From Nitrospira sp. (GTDB taxonomy: Bacteria; Nitrospirota; Nitrospiria; Nitrospirales; Nitrospiraceae), in NCBI GenBank assembly GCA_018242685.1, contig JAFEBM010000007.1, forward strand, positions 62,001-126,000: DNA of 64,000 bases, read 5' to 3'. Positions 54,351 through 62,964 of the stretch are shown in pieces. The notes under the pieces are model-generated. The model did no database searches, was not told the origin of the DNA, and worked only from the letters and a program-made list of their open reading frames with translations. The stretch's first letter is position 1, and each line of letters opens with the position of its first letter. Made by a program: the position numbers and the translations under genes.

Positions 54351-55190
54351 TTATTTCGTGATAGTCGCAACAAAAGAGCGGATGCTTTCGTTGAACGGGC
54401 CGGGCTGTTCCAGGTTCGAAAGATGGGCGGCTCCTGGAAGAATGGCCAAGTGGGCGTGAGAAATCCGGTCCGCCATAAGCTTGGCGTCGGAAGGGGGGGT
54501 GGGAAGATCCAGTTCGCCGACGAGAATTTGAACAGGGCGGGTCATCCGTTTTAGGAGTGGGATGGAATCGGGTCTCTCTGCCATGGCCATTAAGTCGCCC
54601 GCGATGCCGCTGACTTGGCTGCCCTCGATCATTGCGCGCACGTGTTGAACCAGCTCCGGTCTCGTGTGGATCGTTAGCGGGCTTAGCAGCTTGGGAATCA
54701 TGATGTCGGCGATCGCTCTCGCCCCTTGTGTATACGCAATCTGAGCCATCTCAAACCGAGCCTGTTTCCCTTCATCGGTATCCGCCTGTGCTCTCGTGTC
54801 AGCCAATACCAATCCTGTGACACGCTCGGCATACTTTCGATAGAACGCGAACAGGATGTACCCTCCCATGGACAGCCCGACGAAGACCGCTTGCCGGATC
54901 GACAGATGATCAAGCAGACCATGCACATCATCGGCTGCTTGGTCGAGGGAATAGTGCCGGAGCGGCGCATCGGATTCACCATGTCCGCGCAGATCGAGCG
55001 TAATAATTCGAAACTGTGACGCCAGCGCTTCCTCCTGTTTTGCCCACATCGTTCGATTGAGCGGGAAGGCGTGGAGAAAGACAAGGGGAAGGCCGGTTCC
55101 CTGATCGTTGAACGCGAGGGTCATGCCGTTGATTGTGGCTTGCACGGGCTGCTCCGTAAACGCGGTGTTCGTACCATCTGTTGCCTGCAT
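54351..55190 (-). CDS. Alpha/beta hydrolase
   Basis: 279 residues from the ATG at 55190 (a TTG at 55232 would lengthen it). Nucleophile Ser in GLSMGGY, oxyanion-region HAFPLN, the aspartate near GELDLPTP, and His in GAAHLSN complete the triad. It resembles 3-oxoadipate enol-lactonase and haloperoxidase-like hydrolases. No signal peptide, so cytoplasmic. The substrate is unknown. The 5' end is divergent from and close to rarA, so the promoters overlap. Confidence 0.9.
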   Translation of the reverse strand: MQATDGTNTAFTEQPVQATINGMTLAFNDQGTGLPLVFLHAFPLNRTMWAKQEEALASQFRIITLDLRGHGESDAPLRHYSLDQAADDVHGLLDHLSIRQAVFVGLSMGGYILFAFYRKYAERVTGLVLADTRAQADTDEGKQARFEMAQIAYTQGARAIADIMIPKLLSPLTIHTRPELVQHVRAMIEGSQVSGIAGDLMAMAERPDSIPLLKRMTRPVQILVGELDLPTPPSDAKLMADRISHAHLAILPGAAHLSNLEQPGPFNESIRSFVATITK

Positions 55191-55258
55191 GGTCAAGGGG
55201 CCGTTTGCGATCCTACGGAGTGACGTATACAATTCCCGCTGGTCTCTCGAGGAGTGCC

Positions 55259-56557
55259 ATGACCCGCTCTCGCGATCAGGTCCCTGATCTGTTCACCACC
55301 CCAGAAGGCCCACAAAATGCGGTTGAGGGCCCGCTCGCCGAACGGATGCGACCGCGTGAGTTTGCCGATTTCGTCGGCCAAGACGAGATTGTTGGCTCGG
55401 ATTGTCCCTTGCGAAAGGCGATTGAAGCGGACCGGCTTTCTTCCGTCATCTTCTGGGGGCCGCCCGGTTCGGGGAAGACGACTCTGGCCCATCTCATTGC
55501 CCGGCATACGAAGGCCCAGTTTATTCACTTTTCGGCTGTGACCAGCGGTGTGCCTGAATTGCGTATGATCATCAAGGCAGCCGAGCAACGTCGAGCGAGT
55601 AACGGTCAACGGACCATGCTGTTTGTGGATGAAATCCACCGCTTCAACAAGGCGCAGCAAGACGCCTTTCTTCCTCATGTCGAACGAGGCACCATCATTC
55701 TGGTCGGTGCGACCACGGAGAATCCTTCCTTTGAGATCATCAGCCCGCTGCTGTCTCGGTCGTTAGTTGTTGTCCTCAAGCCGCTGACTGAGGAGGCGTT
55801 GGGTCAGATTTTGAATCGTGCGCTTACCGACGCCGAGCAGGGACTGGACAAATGGAAGGCGCGTTTCTTACCGGATGCTCGACAAAGATTGATCGCGTTC
55901 GGCAATGGTGACGCACGGGCGCTGCTCACATCGTTGGAGTTTGTCGTGACACAAACACCGGCTGGACCTGACGGCACTCGTGTGATTGATGCGGCCTGGT
56001 TGGAATCAGCGCTAGGCAAGAAGGCACTCCGGTACGACAAGGCAGGCGAAGAACATTACAACGTCATCTCGGCTTACATCAAGAGTCTTCGCGATTCTGA
56101 TGCGAATGGGGCGCTCTACTGGCTGGCCCGGATGCTGGATGCCGGCGAAGATCCGAAATTCATCGCCAGACGGATGGTGATTTTCGCGTCCGAGGATATC
56201 GGCAATGCCGATCCAATGGCCCTGCTCGTGGCCACATCCGTGGCACAAGCAGTCCAGTTCGTAGGACTCCCGGAGGCGCAGATCAATCTGGCTCAGGGCA
56301 CCACTTACCTGGCATCACGCCCCAAGGACAACGCGTCCTACATCGGTCTCTTGGAAGCCCTGAAAGATGCGAAAACCCACGGTAATCTGGCGGTTCCGCT
56401 CCATCTCCGGAATGCCGTGACGTCTCTGATGAGGGACCTAGGCTATGGAGCCGACTACCGCTATGTCCATGACGATCCACGAGCACGAACCGAACAAATC
56501 CACCTGCCGGCGCCGCTGAAAGATCGACGGTATTACCGCCCTAGGCCGCCGGAATAG
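55259..56557 (+). CDS. rarA: Replication-associated recombination protein RarA
   Basis: 432-residue AAA+ ATPase of the RarA/MgsA/WRNIP1 family, which acts at stalled forks. Walker A GPPGSGKTT near residue 70, Walker B LFVDEIHRFN near 125, sensor 1 GATTENPSFE, and the C-terminal tetramerisation region with SEDIGNADPMAL (in part). The start at 55259 has GAGGAGT upstream; the frame continues to 55181 without homology. Confidence 0.95.
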   Translation: MTRSRDQVPDLFTTPEGPQNAVEGPLAERMRPREFADFVGQDEIVGSDCPLRKAIEADRLSSVIFWGPPGSGKTTLAHLIARHTKAQFIHFSAVTSGVPELRMIIKAAEQRRASNGQRTMLFVDEIHRFNKAQQDAFLPHVERGTIILVGATTENPSFEIISPLLSRSLVVVLKPLTEEALGQILNRALTDAEQGLDKWKARFLPDARQRLIAFGNGDARALLTSLEFVVTQTPAGPDGTRVIDAAWLESALGKKALRYDKAGEEHYNVISAYIKSLRDSDANGALYWLARMLDAGEDPKFIARRMVIFASEDIGNADPMALLVATSVAQAVQFVGLPEAQINLAQGTTYLASRPKDNASYIGLLEALKDAKTHGNLAVPLHLRNAVTSLMRDLGYGADYRYVHDDPRARTEQIHLPAPLKDRRYYRPRPPE

Positions 56558-56572
56558 GGCCAATTATCCTAG

Positions 56573-56600
56573 TTTACATTCTTGTCTAATCGGTTATACT
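56573..56600 (+). promoter_or_regulatory. Putative promoter of the PilZ gene, possibly leaderless
   Basis: TTTACA at 56573-56578 and TATACT at 56595-56600 with 16 bases between. The -10 box ends 7 bases before the ATG at 56608 with no Shine-Dalgarno sequence, matching a leaderless start. Confidence 0.55.
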
Positions 56601-56607
56601 TAGAGCA

Positions 56608-57000
56608 ATGAAACGAGGGGAAGGAAAACCGTCAGCCGGCATGGCCGCACTGAGTGAGCGGAGGAAATTTGTCCGAGCCACGTTGATCGGCTCCGCTTTG
56701 GTGGCGCCGAAGAGCGGCGGGCGGGCTTGTACAGCAGTCCTGGATAATGTGAACAAACTCGGGGCCGGGCTTCATACTAAAGATCGGTTCCCTCCGAATG
56801 AAAAAGTCACCGTGTCCCTGGCGTTTCTCGATTCCGATCGAATCGAACAACAGGAAAAGCTCGATGGGACCGTCGCCTGGGTCAGGCCCTGGGACAAGAA
56901 AGGATTCTTGATCGGGGTTGTCTGGGACGAATTGGTGACGAAAGAGAAGAACCGCTGGTTGTACTACTATCTGGAGGAAACGCTCAAAGCCTCCGTTTAG
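56608..57000 (+). CDS. PilZ-domain protein
   Basis: 130-residue PilZ protein, a cyclic-di-GMP-binding fold. The arginine motif is RRKFVRA (about residues 18-24) and the second motif is DNVNKLGAG, where the consensus [DN]-x-S-x-x-G has Asn in place of Ser, so ligand binding may be altered. An internal ATG at 56641 is an alternative start. It stands alone and is followed by palindromic repeat C. The target pathway is unknown. Confidence 0.82.
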   Translation: MKRGEGKPSAGMAALSERRKFVRATLIGSALVAPKSGGRACTAVLDNVNKLGAGLHTKDRFPPNEKVTVSLAFLDSDRIEQQEKLDGTVAWVRPWDKKGFLIGVVWDELVTKEKNRWLYYYLEETLKASV

Positions 57001-57002
57001 TG

Positions 57003-57125
57003 GGGGTTGAAAAGTCCCATCAGCTTCGTCTCGTTTCGCTCAGATTCCTCGACATACCCAGAAACAGTACGCCTCGTTGCTTCGCTCACTGCGGCCTTGC
57101 TGCTGAGGTTTTTGGACGCCCGGCA
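57003..57125. repeat. Palindromic dispersed repeat, copy C (about 123 bp)
   Basis: Reverse orientation relative to copies A and B. Matches include CAGCTTCGTCTCG (arm), CTCGACATACCCAGAAAC (centre, in part) and GCGGCCTTGCTG (arm). The outer ends have diverged (GTTGAAAAGTCC versus TTTTTGGACGCC). It lies between the PilZ and ABC-F genes, which converge. Confidence 0.8.
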
Positions 57126-57129
57126 AGGG

Positions 57130-58971
57130 TCAGCACAATGCTCCCAGTTTTTGCTTCACGTTCTCCAATTCTGCCGACAGCGATTCCCAGCGAGCGGTCA
57201 GTCGTTCGAGACCGCGTTTCCAGTCCTCCTGTTCTTGATGCAGCAGGTTCCAACGGTCGAGCTCGGCGTAGAGTTTCGGATCGGCCAACTCCGCTTCGCG
57301 TGCCTTGATCTTGGTCTCGGCCTCGGTAATTTCTGTTTCCGCTCGGGACACCTGCTTTTCCAATCGTGACTGGGTCTTGGTCAAGTCGCGTCGCTCTCCG
57401 CCTCGTCCTTTTGGTTGCACTTGTTGTACCATCGCGCGGGTAGGGCCTGAGGAAGTGGATTGCGCAACTCCTTCGAGTTCTTCGCTCGTTTCCTTGATCG
57501 ATTCGAACTCCTGAGCCTTCTTCCACAAATAGTACTCATAATCGCCGATGTAGTTTCGAGCTTGTCCTTCTTCGATCTCCACGACCCGGGTGGCGATGCG
57601 CGCCAGAAACGTCGGGTCATGGGAAATAAAGATGATGGTCCCGGGGAATGCAGCCAATGCGTCGGTGAGCACATCCACTGAGGCCGGATCCAAATGGTTC
57701 GTCGGCTCATCAAGGAGCAAGGTATTGGCCGGTTCGACCAGCATGCGGGCTAAGGCGACCCGGTTCCGCTCACCGCCGCTCAACGCCTTGATCGGTTTTT
57801 TTTGATCCTGGCCGGAAAACAAGAACGCGCCCGCGATCCCACGCAAAAAATTCATCTCTGCATGTTTGGTGACTTCTTCAAGCGATTCGAGAATCGAGTG
57901 CTCGGGGTTCAAGGTTTCCGCCTGATGCTGGGCAAAGTAATGTAAACTCACCCCGTGCCCCACGGTTCTGGTTCCGGTATCAAGAGGGAGCACACCGGCG
58001 AGCATCTTCAAGAGTGTACTCTTTCCCGCCCCGTTTTCTCCCACCAGCGCGACCCGTTGGCCACGTTCCATGGAAAAATCGAGGGTTTTGTAGACGACCT
58101 TTTCACCATAGCGTTTGCTCGCTCCGGACAACTCGAGCACCTGACGGCCGCTGGCAGAAGGAAGGGGAAATCGGAACTTGACTCGTTTTGGATCTCGTTG
58201 GATTTCAATCCGCTTGACCTTGTCCAACTGCTTCAGTCGCGATTGAACCTGACTGGCCTTGTTGGCTTGGTACCGGAAGCGATCGACGAACTTCTGCACC
58301 CGCGCAATCTCTTTGGACTGCCGCGCCGCCGAGGCGTGTAGCTGAGCATCTCTCTCCGCTTTCAATTGTCGGAAGAGCGAGTAGTTGCCTCGGTATTCCT
58401 CGATCTTGTGATGGCGCAATTCCCAGATGTGCGTGACCACGCGGTCCAGAAACGCGGTATCGTGGCTGATGATCAGGAGCGTCATGCCGGATTGGAGCAG
58501 AAACTGTTCGAACCAACGCTGAGTCGGTTTGTCCAAATGGTTGGTCGGCTCGTCGAGCATCAACACATCGGGATTCGATAAGAGCAGATGCGCCAGTGCG
58601 ACCCGCATCCGGTAGCCTCCGGACAGTTTCTCGACATGGCGATCAAAATCGACCTCCGTAAACCCCAGCCCCATCAAGATACGCTTGGCCTCGTGCTCAG
58701 GGTACTCATCGCGATGCGCCGCGTCGAGGACGGTCTTCCCGGTAATTGTTTCGAGCTCCTGCGGAAGGTAGCCGATCCGGAGCCGCGGCCGCTTGCGGAT
58801 CGAACCTTCGTCCGGCGACTCTTCACCAAGGACCATGCGAAAGAGGGTCGTTTTCCCGGCGCCGTTCGGCCCCACCAAGCCGACTCGTGAATTCGGACGA
58901 AGGTGCGCAGAGGTCTCAGTGAGCAGCACCTTCGTGGAATATTGCTTGCTGATGGATTCAATTTGGAGCAT
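57130..58971 (-). CDS. ABC-F family ATP-binding protein
   Basis: 613-residue soluble protein with two ABC ATPase domains and no membrane segment. The first has GPNGAGKTTL and LSGGYRMRVALA with LMLDEPTNHLD; the second has GENGAGKSTL and LSGGERNRVALA with LLLDEPTNHLD. The linker is the charged helical ABC-F type and a C-terminal coiled coil (EKQVSRAETEITEAE, in part) is present, as in Uup and YheS-like proteins. ABC-F factors act on ribosomes. Start at the ATG at 58971 with GGAAGG upstream; a GTG at 58977 is also possible. Confidence 0.93.
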   Translation of the reverse strand: MLQIESISKQYSTKVLLTETSAHLRPNSRVGLVGPNGAGKTTLFRMVLGEESPDEGSIRKRPRLRIGYLPQELETITGKTVLDAAHRDEYPEHEAKRILMGLGFTEVDFDRHVEKLSGGYRMRVALAHLLLSNPDVLMLDEPTNHLDKPTQRWFEQFLLQSGMTLLIISHDTAFLDRVVTHIWELRHHKIEEYRGNYSLFRQLKAERDAQLHASAARQSKEIARVQKFVDRFRYQANKASQVQSRLKQLDKVKRIEIQRDPKRVKFRFPLPSASGRQVLELSGASKRYGEKVVYKTLDFSMERGQRVALVGENGAGKSTLLKMLAGVLPLDTGTRTVGHGVSLHYFAQHQAETLNPEHSILESLEEVTKHAEMNFLRGIAGAFLFSGQDQKKPIKALSGGERNRVALARMLVEPANTLLLDEPTNHLDPASVDVLTDALAAFPGTIIFISHDPTFLARIATRVVEIEEGQARNYIGDYEYYLWKKAQEFESIKETSEELEGVAQSTSSGPTRAMVQQVQPKGRGGERRDLTKTQSRLEKQVSRAETEITEAETKIKAREAELADPKLYAELDRWNLLHQEQEDWKRGLERLTARWESLSAELENVKQKLGALC

Positions 58972-59189
58972 CGACACAAACCTTCCATGTGAAATGGGAC
59001 GACTGAGTCACCACCCGAGATGAACTCGAACGACGTGAATGGTTAGGAGGTTGGGAGGCGAGGCAAGGTGATGAAATTAAACACGATGAACATCCTAGAA
59101 TCTGAATCTTTAGACACGTGAGTCGGCTATCCGGCCGCGACGATTACGATCAATCTCAAAAGAGCGACCGGGTCAAGCGAAGCTTGGTT

Positions 59190-59265
59190 TGGTGGAGCTG
59201 GCCGGGATTGAACCGGCGACCTCGTGAATGCCATTCACGCGCGCTCCCAACTGCGCTACAGCCCC
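59190..59265 (-). tRNA. tRNA-Ala (anticodon GGC)
   Basis: Minus strand, 76 bases with encoded CCA. The acceptor GGGGCTG pairs with CAGCTCC (one G-T pair); anticodon stem CGTGA/TCACG encloses loop ATGGCAT, giving GGC (Ala). The T-loop GGTTCAATCC is present. Confidence 0.95.
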
Positions 59266-59437
59266 ACCCAGGGAGATTCAGAGACCAAATTAATATGGAA
59301 AATTGCGGCGTTGAACAACTCGGGCATGCTAACACGCACGGTAGAACCAGTCAACCGACCGATCACTGCCTCACAGTGTCATGAACCATGAGCAAAGCTT
59401 TGAATGCGAAGTATCTTGAGATATCTCAATGACCAAC
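59266..59437. other. Intergenic interval before purA
   Basis: About 170 bases between tRNA-Ala and the purA promoter without a gene. Short inverted TATCTTGAGATATCTCAA sequence lies near 59411-59428. No other signal is seen. Confidence 0.35.
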
Positions 59438-59466
59438 TTGACAAAAGAATAGGCTGCACCTACCAT
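59438..59466 (+). promoter_or_regulatory. Putative sigma70 promoter of purA
   Basis: TTGACA at 59438-59443 and TACCAT at 59461-59466, 17 bases apart. A hairpin with a T-run follows directly downstream. Confidence 0.5.
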
Positions 59467-59476
59467 GAGCCCCCTT

Positions 59477-59512
59477 GGCTCTGATCTCTAAATCTGGTCA
59501 GAGCCATTTTTT
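59477..59512 (+). terminator. Hairpin with T-run in the purA leader (terminator or attenuator)
   Basis: GGCTCTGA (59477-59484) and TCAGAGCC (59498-59505) form an 8-bp stem followed by ATTTTTT. It lies 11-46 bases downstream of the candidate -10 box and ends 30 bases before the purA ATG. It may be the end of an upstream transcript or an attenuator controlling purA. Confidence 0.7.
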
Positions 59513-59541
59513 CGTGCCGAAACCGGCTGGGAACTTCCACT

Positions 59542-60864
59542 ATGGGTAATCTCGTCATCATCGGTGCTCAGTGGGGCGATGAAGGCAAGGGCAAGATCGT
59601 TGACATCTTAGCCCGGGATGCCGACATCGTCGTGCGCTATCAAGGAGGCTCCAACGCCGGCCATACCGTGATCAACGAGCGGGGGACCTATATTTTCCAT
59701 CTTATCCCGTCGGGAATTTTGTATAGAGGGACGACCTGTGTCATCGGCAACGGCGTCGTCGTCGATCCTGGTTCTTTGATTGAAGAGATGGATCTGCTCC
59801 AGACCAAGGGCATCGCGATCGGCAAGAACTTCGCGGTCAGCCAGCGGGCGCACCTGATCCTCCCGTATCATAAGGCGATCGACCGCGCGTCTGAACAGTC
59901 CAAGGGGTCACGGAAAATCGGCACGACCGGCCGTGGAATCGGGCCTTCGTATGCCGACAAAATGGCGCGGATCGGAATCCTCATGGGGGATCTGCTGAAC
60001 GCATCGTTGTTCAAGAACAAACTCGAAGAGAATCTTGTCGAGATGAACTGGTTCTTGGAACGATTGTACAAAGTCGAGACGTTTCGGGTCGATAAAGTCT
60101 TCGATCAATACATGGGTTATGCCGATCGACTCAAGAGTCATATCGGCGATACCACGGTGTTGTTGAATCGTGCGATAGAAAAAAACAAGACGGTCTTATT
60201 TGAAGGGGCGCAAGGCACGAACCTGGACGTGGACTTCGGCACCTATCCCTATGTGACTTCGTCCAGCGCGGCAGCAGGCGGAGCCTGTACGGGCACCGGC
60301 GTCGGCCCCACCATGATCGATGCGGTCATGGGCATCGCCAAGGCTTACTCGACAAGAGTCGGGAGTGGGCCGTTTCCAACCGAATTGACTGATGAAGTCG
60401 GGAGGGGATTGCAGGAACGAGGTCGGGAGTTTGGATCAACCACAGGACGTGCCAGGCGATGCGGCTGGTTTGACGCGGTCGTGGTCCGCCATGCGACGCT
60501 GGTGAATGGGCTCACTTCTCTGGCTCTGACCAAACTCGATGTGCTCGACGGCTGCAAGGAGTTGAAGCTCTGTACCGGGTACAGACATGGGAATACCATC
60601 TATAAGAACATGCCGGCCGATTTGGACGTATTGACCAACTGCGTGCCGGTTTATCAACGGATGAAAGGGTGGACCACGGCGACAACCGGGATGACCAGCT
60701 ACAAACGGCTCCCGGTCGAAGCGAAGCGTTACTTGGCTCGCGTCGAAGAGTTGGCGCAGTGCCGAATCGATATGATCTCGACCGGGTCCAAGCGCACGGA
60801 GACGATCATGCTGCGTAATCCCTTGGACTGTTCCCGCCGACGCCCCAACCGCCTCGGAAAATAG
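59542..60864 (+). CDS. purA: Adenylosuccinate synthetase
   Basis: 440-residue GTP-dependent enzyme joining IMP and aspartate in AMP synthesis. The P-loop region is QWGDEGKGK (about residues 10-18), with the catalytic Asp and His in GGSNAGHT; IMP-binding and loop segments include KIGTTGRGIGP and STTGRARRCGWFD (in part). Length and motifs are normal. The C terminus carries a short basic extension. A leader hairpin lies upstream. tRNA-Lys follows. Confidence 0.97.
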   Translation: MGNLVIIGAQWGDEGKGKIVDILARDADIVVRYQGGSNAGHTVINERGTYIFHLIPSGILYRGTTCVIGNGVVVDPGSLIEEMDLLQTKGIAIGKNFAVSQRAHLILPYHKAIDRASEQSKGSRKIGTTGRGIGPSYADKMARIGILMGDLLNASLFKNKLEENLVEMNWFLERLYKVETFRVDKVFDQYMGYADRLKSHIGDTTVLLNRAIEKNKTVLFEGAQGTNLDVDFGTYPYVTSSSAAAGGACTGTGVGPTMIDAVMGIAKAYSTRVGSGPFPTELTDEVGRGLQERGREFGSTTGRARRCGWFDAVVVRHATLVNGLTSLALTKLDVLDGCKELKLCTGYRHGNTIYKNMPADLDVLTNCVPVYQRMKGWTTATTGMTSYKRLPVEAKRYLARVEELAQCRIDMISTGSKRTETIMLRNPLDCSRRRPNRLGK

Positions 60865-60971
60865 TCAATAGTCATTGGTCATTAGTCAATGCTATGATGG
60901 GCAGGGTCTTTGGCTGGTCTTTGTTCCAGTCGCTTCACGAATAACGATTCACGCTTGACGTTTTCACATGT

Positions 60972-61047
60972 GAGCCGGTAGCTCAGTCGGTAGAGCATCG
61001 CCCTTTTAAGGCGAGGGCCCTGGGTTCGAGTCCCAGCCGGCTCACCA
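60972..61047 (+). tRNA. tRNA-Lys (anticodon TTT), integration site
   Basis: 76 bases with encoded CCA: acceptor GAGCCGG pairs with CCGGCTC; D-loop AGCTCAGTCGGTAGAG (in part), anticodon loop CTTTTAA (TTT, Lys) and T-loop GGTTCGAGTCC. The 3' end is the presumed attachment core for the integrase gene that abuts it at 61048. Confidence 0.96.
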
Positions 61048-62130
61048 CTAAATCAATGATTTAGAAGATCCCGCCTTCATCGACCTGCCCGATTGTGACA
61101 AATTTGTGTCAATCGGCGGCCGGTGTTCCAGCACATTGACCCCATCACGCAAGCTTTCAGGGCAATGATGCGCATAGCGCTGCGTCATCGTGCTGGTCTT
61201 GTGACCGAGCAGACGCTGGACCTTATAGAGATCAATCCCGTGCTGCACGAGTCGAGTTGCGAACGTGTGCCGCATGTCGTGAAAGCGGAAATCGAGAATC
61301 CCTGCCCGATCCCGTGCTTCACAAAACTCCCGCACCAGGAAACGGACTTGCAGTGTATTGCCCAAAGGAGTCTTGAACACTAGACCTGATGATGCGCCCG
61401 TTGCACCTTGTTTGGCTGCCAGCAGGTCGTACACGGTGGTGTTCACTGGGATCGTGCGGCGTGTGCCGTTCTTACTTTTCATCACGATGAGTGTCCCACG
61501 CGTGAAATCCACATCCTGCCACAGTAGATTCAGGATCTCGCCTTGTCTCATCCCGGTGTTGAGCGCAAAGCGAATGATTTCTTGTAGCCAAGGCGACGAC
61601 GCGGCGAGGAGACGTTCCTCTTCGTCGGCACTCAGCCAACGATCCACTTCGTTCCGCACCTGCTCAAGGGACACACGGTGCATAGGGTTCTCCCGGCACC
61701 ATTCCCACTCCCGCATCGCCAGATTGAAGGCGTGTCGCACCAATTGCAGCTCCTTATTGATCGTGGCGGGTGCGGCTCCTTCTGTGCGCCGTTGAGTTCG
61801 ATAGGCGACGAGACTCTTAGGCGTAATCTCGGATAGAAGCTTTTCCCCGAGCACTGGCACAAGGTGCTTGAGAGAAGTCCCATCACGTACGCAACTTTTG
61901 GGGGCCTTCATCTTGGAACATTCGGCTAGGTATCGTTCCATCATATCCTGAAACGTATGGTCATCCTCTTCGCGATGGTCGAAGAACGTACCTTCGACGA
62001 CTTGTGTGGTCACCTTCGCGAGAATCGCTGTCGCCAATCTTTTGTCCGAGGTCTCAGTGGACCGTCGAACTCGTGTGCCCTGAAACATGAAATCCATCCA
62101 CCAAACTTTTCCTCGTTTAATGAGACCCAT
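61048..62130 (-). CDS. Tyrosine site-specific integrase
   Basis: 360-residue phage/island-type integrase. The N-terminal arm-binding region (about 1-50) and core-binding SAM-like domain (about 58-155) precede the catalytic domain with R195 (TGMRQGE), K220, H284 and R287 (HDMRHTF), H310 (LLGHKT) and the nucleophile Y319 (TQRYAHH). All catalytic residues are present. Its stop codon directly follows the tRNA-Lys CCA, so it lies at the edge of an element integrated at that tRNA. It overlaps the excisionase gene by 14 bases. Confidence 0.95.
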   Translation of the reverse strand: MGLIKRGKVWWMDFMFQGTRVRRSTETSDKRLATAILAKVTTQVVEGTFFDHREEDDHTFQDMMERYLAECSKMKAPKSCVRDGTSLKHLVPVLGEKLLSEITPKSLVAYRTQRRTEGAAPATINKELQLVRHAFNLAMREWEWCRENPMHRVSLEQVRNEVDRWLSADEEERLLAASSPWLQEIIRFALNTGMRQGEILNLLWQDVDFTRGTLIVMKSKNGTRRTIPVNTTVYDLLAAKQGATGASSGLVFKTPLGNTLQVRFLVREFCEARDRAGILDFRFHDMRHTFATRLVQHGIDLYKVQRLLGHKTSTMTQRYAHHCPESLRDGVNVLEHRPPIDTNLSQSGRSMKAGSSKSLI

Positions 62131-62440
62131 TCGCTTCCTCCTCTCTGAATGGGCTCGCTATTGGTCTGGTTTCCCCGCGGTGAGTATAAACGGCACGTTT
62201 GGCTCGCTCAATGAGGTGATCTACGTCTCTGGCTGACGTTATGCGCCTGCGCTTGGCGGTGGGAGATGATCGTTCGGTGGGCATCTGACAATCCTGAAGC
62301 CATCGGTCAATGGCGTCCGGCTCAAATCGGATGACTCCATTGATCTTGAGGGTGGGAATTCTCCCTTGAGCGGCCCAGGCGTAAAGGGTTTTGTCCTTCA
62401 CCTGAAGCCGTGCGGCGATGTCTTTAATGGTCAGAAGCAT
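62117..62440 (-). CDS. Excisionase-like helix-turn-helix protein
   Basis: 107-residue protein with an N-terminal MerR/excisionase-type winged HTH (LLTIKDIAARLQVKDKTLYAW, in part; ending IRFEPDAIDRWL) and a basic C-terminal tail. It overlaps the integrase gene by 14 bases on the same strand, the usual position of a recombination directionality factor. It likely directs excision of the element, or represses its own promoter. No obvious ribosome binding site was noted. Confidence 0.85.
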   Translation of the reverse strand: MLLTIKDIAARLQVKDKTLYAWAAQGRIPTLKINGVIRFEPDAIDRWLQDCQMPTERSSPTAKRRRITSARDVDHLIERAKRAVYTHRGETRPIASPFREEEANGSH

Positions 62441-62964
62441 AGAACACCAAGACTTCAGTACTTGTTGATCTCCATGTTCGTGCTCAGTCCGATGTGTTGA
62501 GTCCTATATTTTTGCCAACAGCGTGAGCCTCCGAGACGAACTTATGAAAGGGTTCAGAATTTATGACCATACCGAAAAGGTAGGGGTGGCCGTGGGTCGG
62601 ATACGCCAGAATCCTGAGGGGGCACTCACCTGGATCCGTAGCAAGGCGGAGTATCGGAGGAGTCTCTGCTGAGGCACCGCGTCCGGAGACGCCGTGCCAG
62701 GTGGAATCGCGCACCGTCGTGTCGTGCAGTACGACTCGACCGTGCGGGGACACTAGCCGTCGCCCTTCAGGGGGTGTGGCACGCCCGTGGCAACCGCGCC
62801 ACCTCGGAAGGCATCACGCTTGCAGCTGTGCGTGGCCACAGGCTGGGCGATTCTGTTGCGCCCCCAGCGTCGGTGAGGGGCGCAACACGATGTTGAGAAG
62901 AGATCGGTATGTGAGTCCAATCTGTGAGGCTGCTCCCACACCGTACAGCAAAAGGCTTGCGCTC
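62441..62964. other. Unexplained interval inside the integrated element
   Basis: About 520 bases between the excisionase and HEPN genes. A minus-strand frame (62753-62484, 89 codons, GTG start) includes PYLFGMVINSEPFHKF, but I recognise no family and the ribosome binding site is poor. A plus-strand frame overlapping the HEPN gene is a shadow. The region could be a decayed gene. Confidence 0.35.

Noticed and set aside
59118..59384. 88-codon plus-strand frame through tRNA-Ala
   Set aside because: It is the complement of the tRNA gene and its flanks, not a protein gene.
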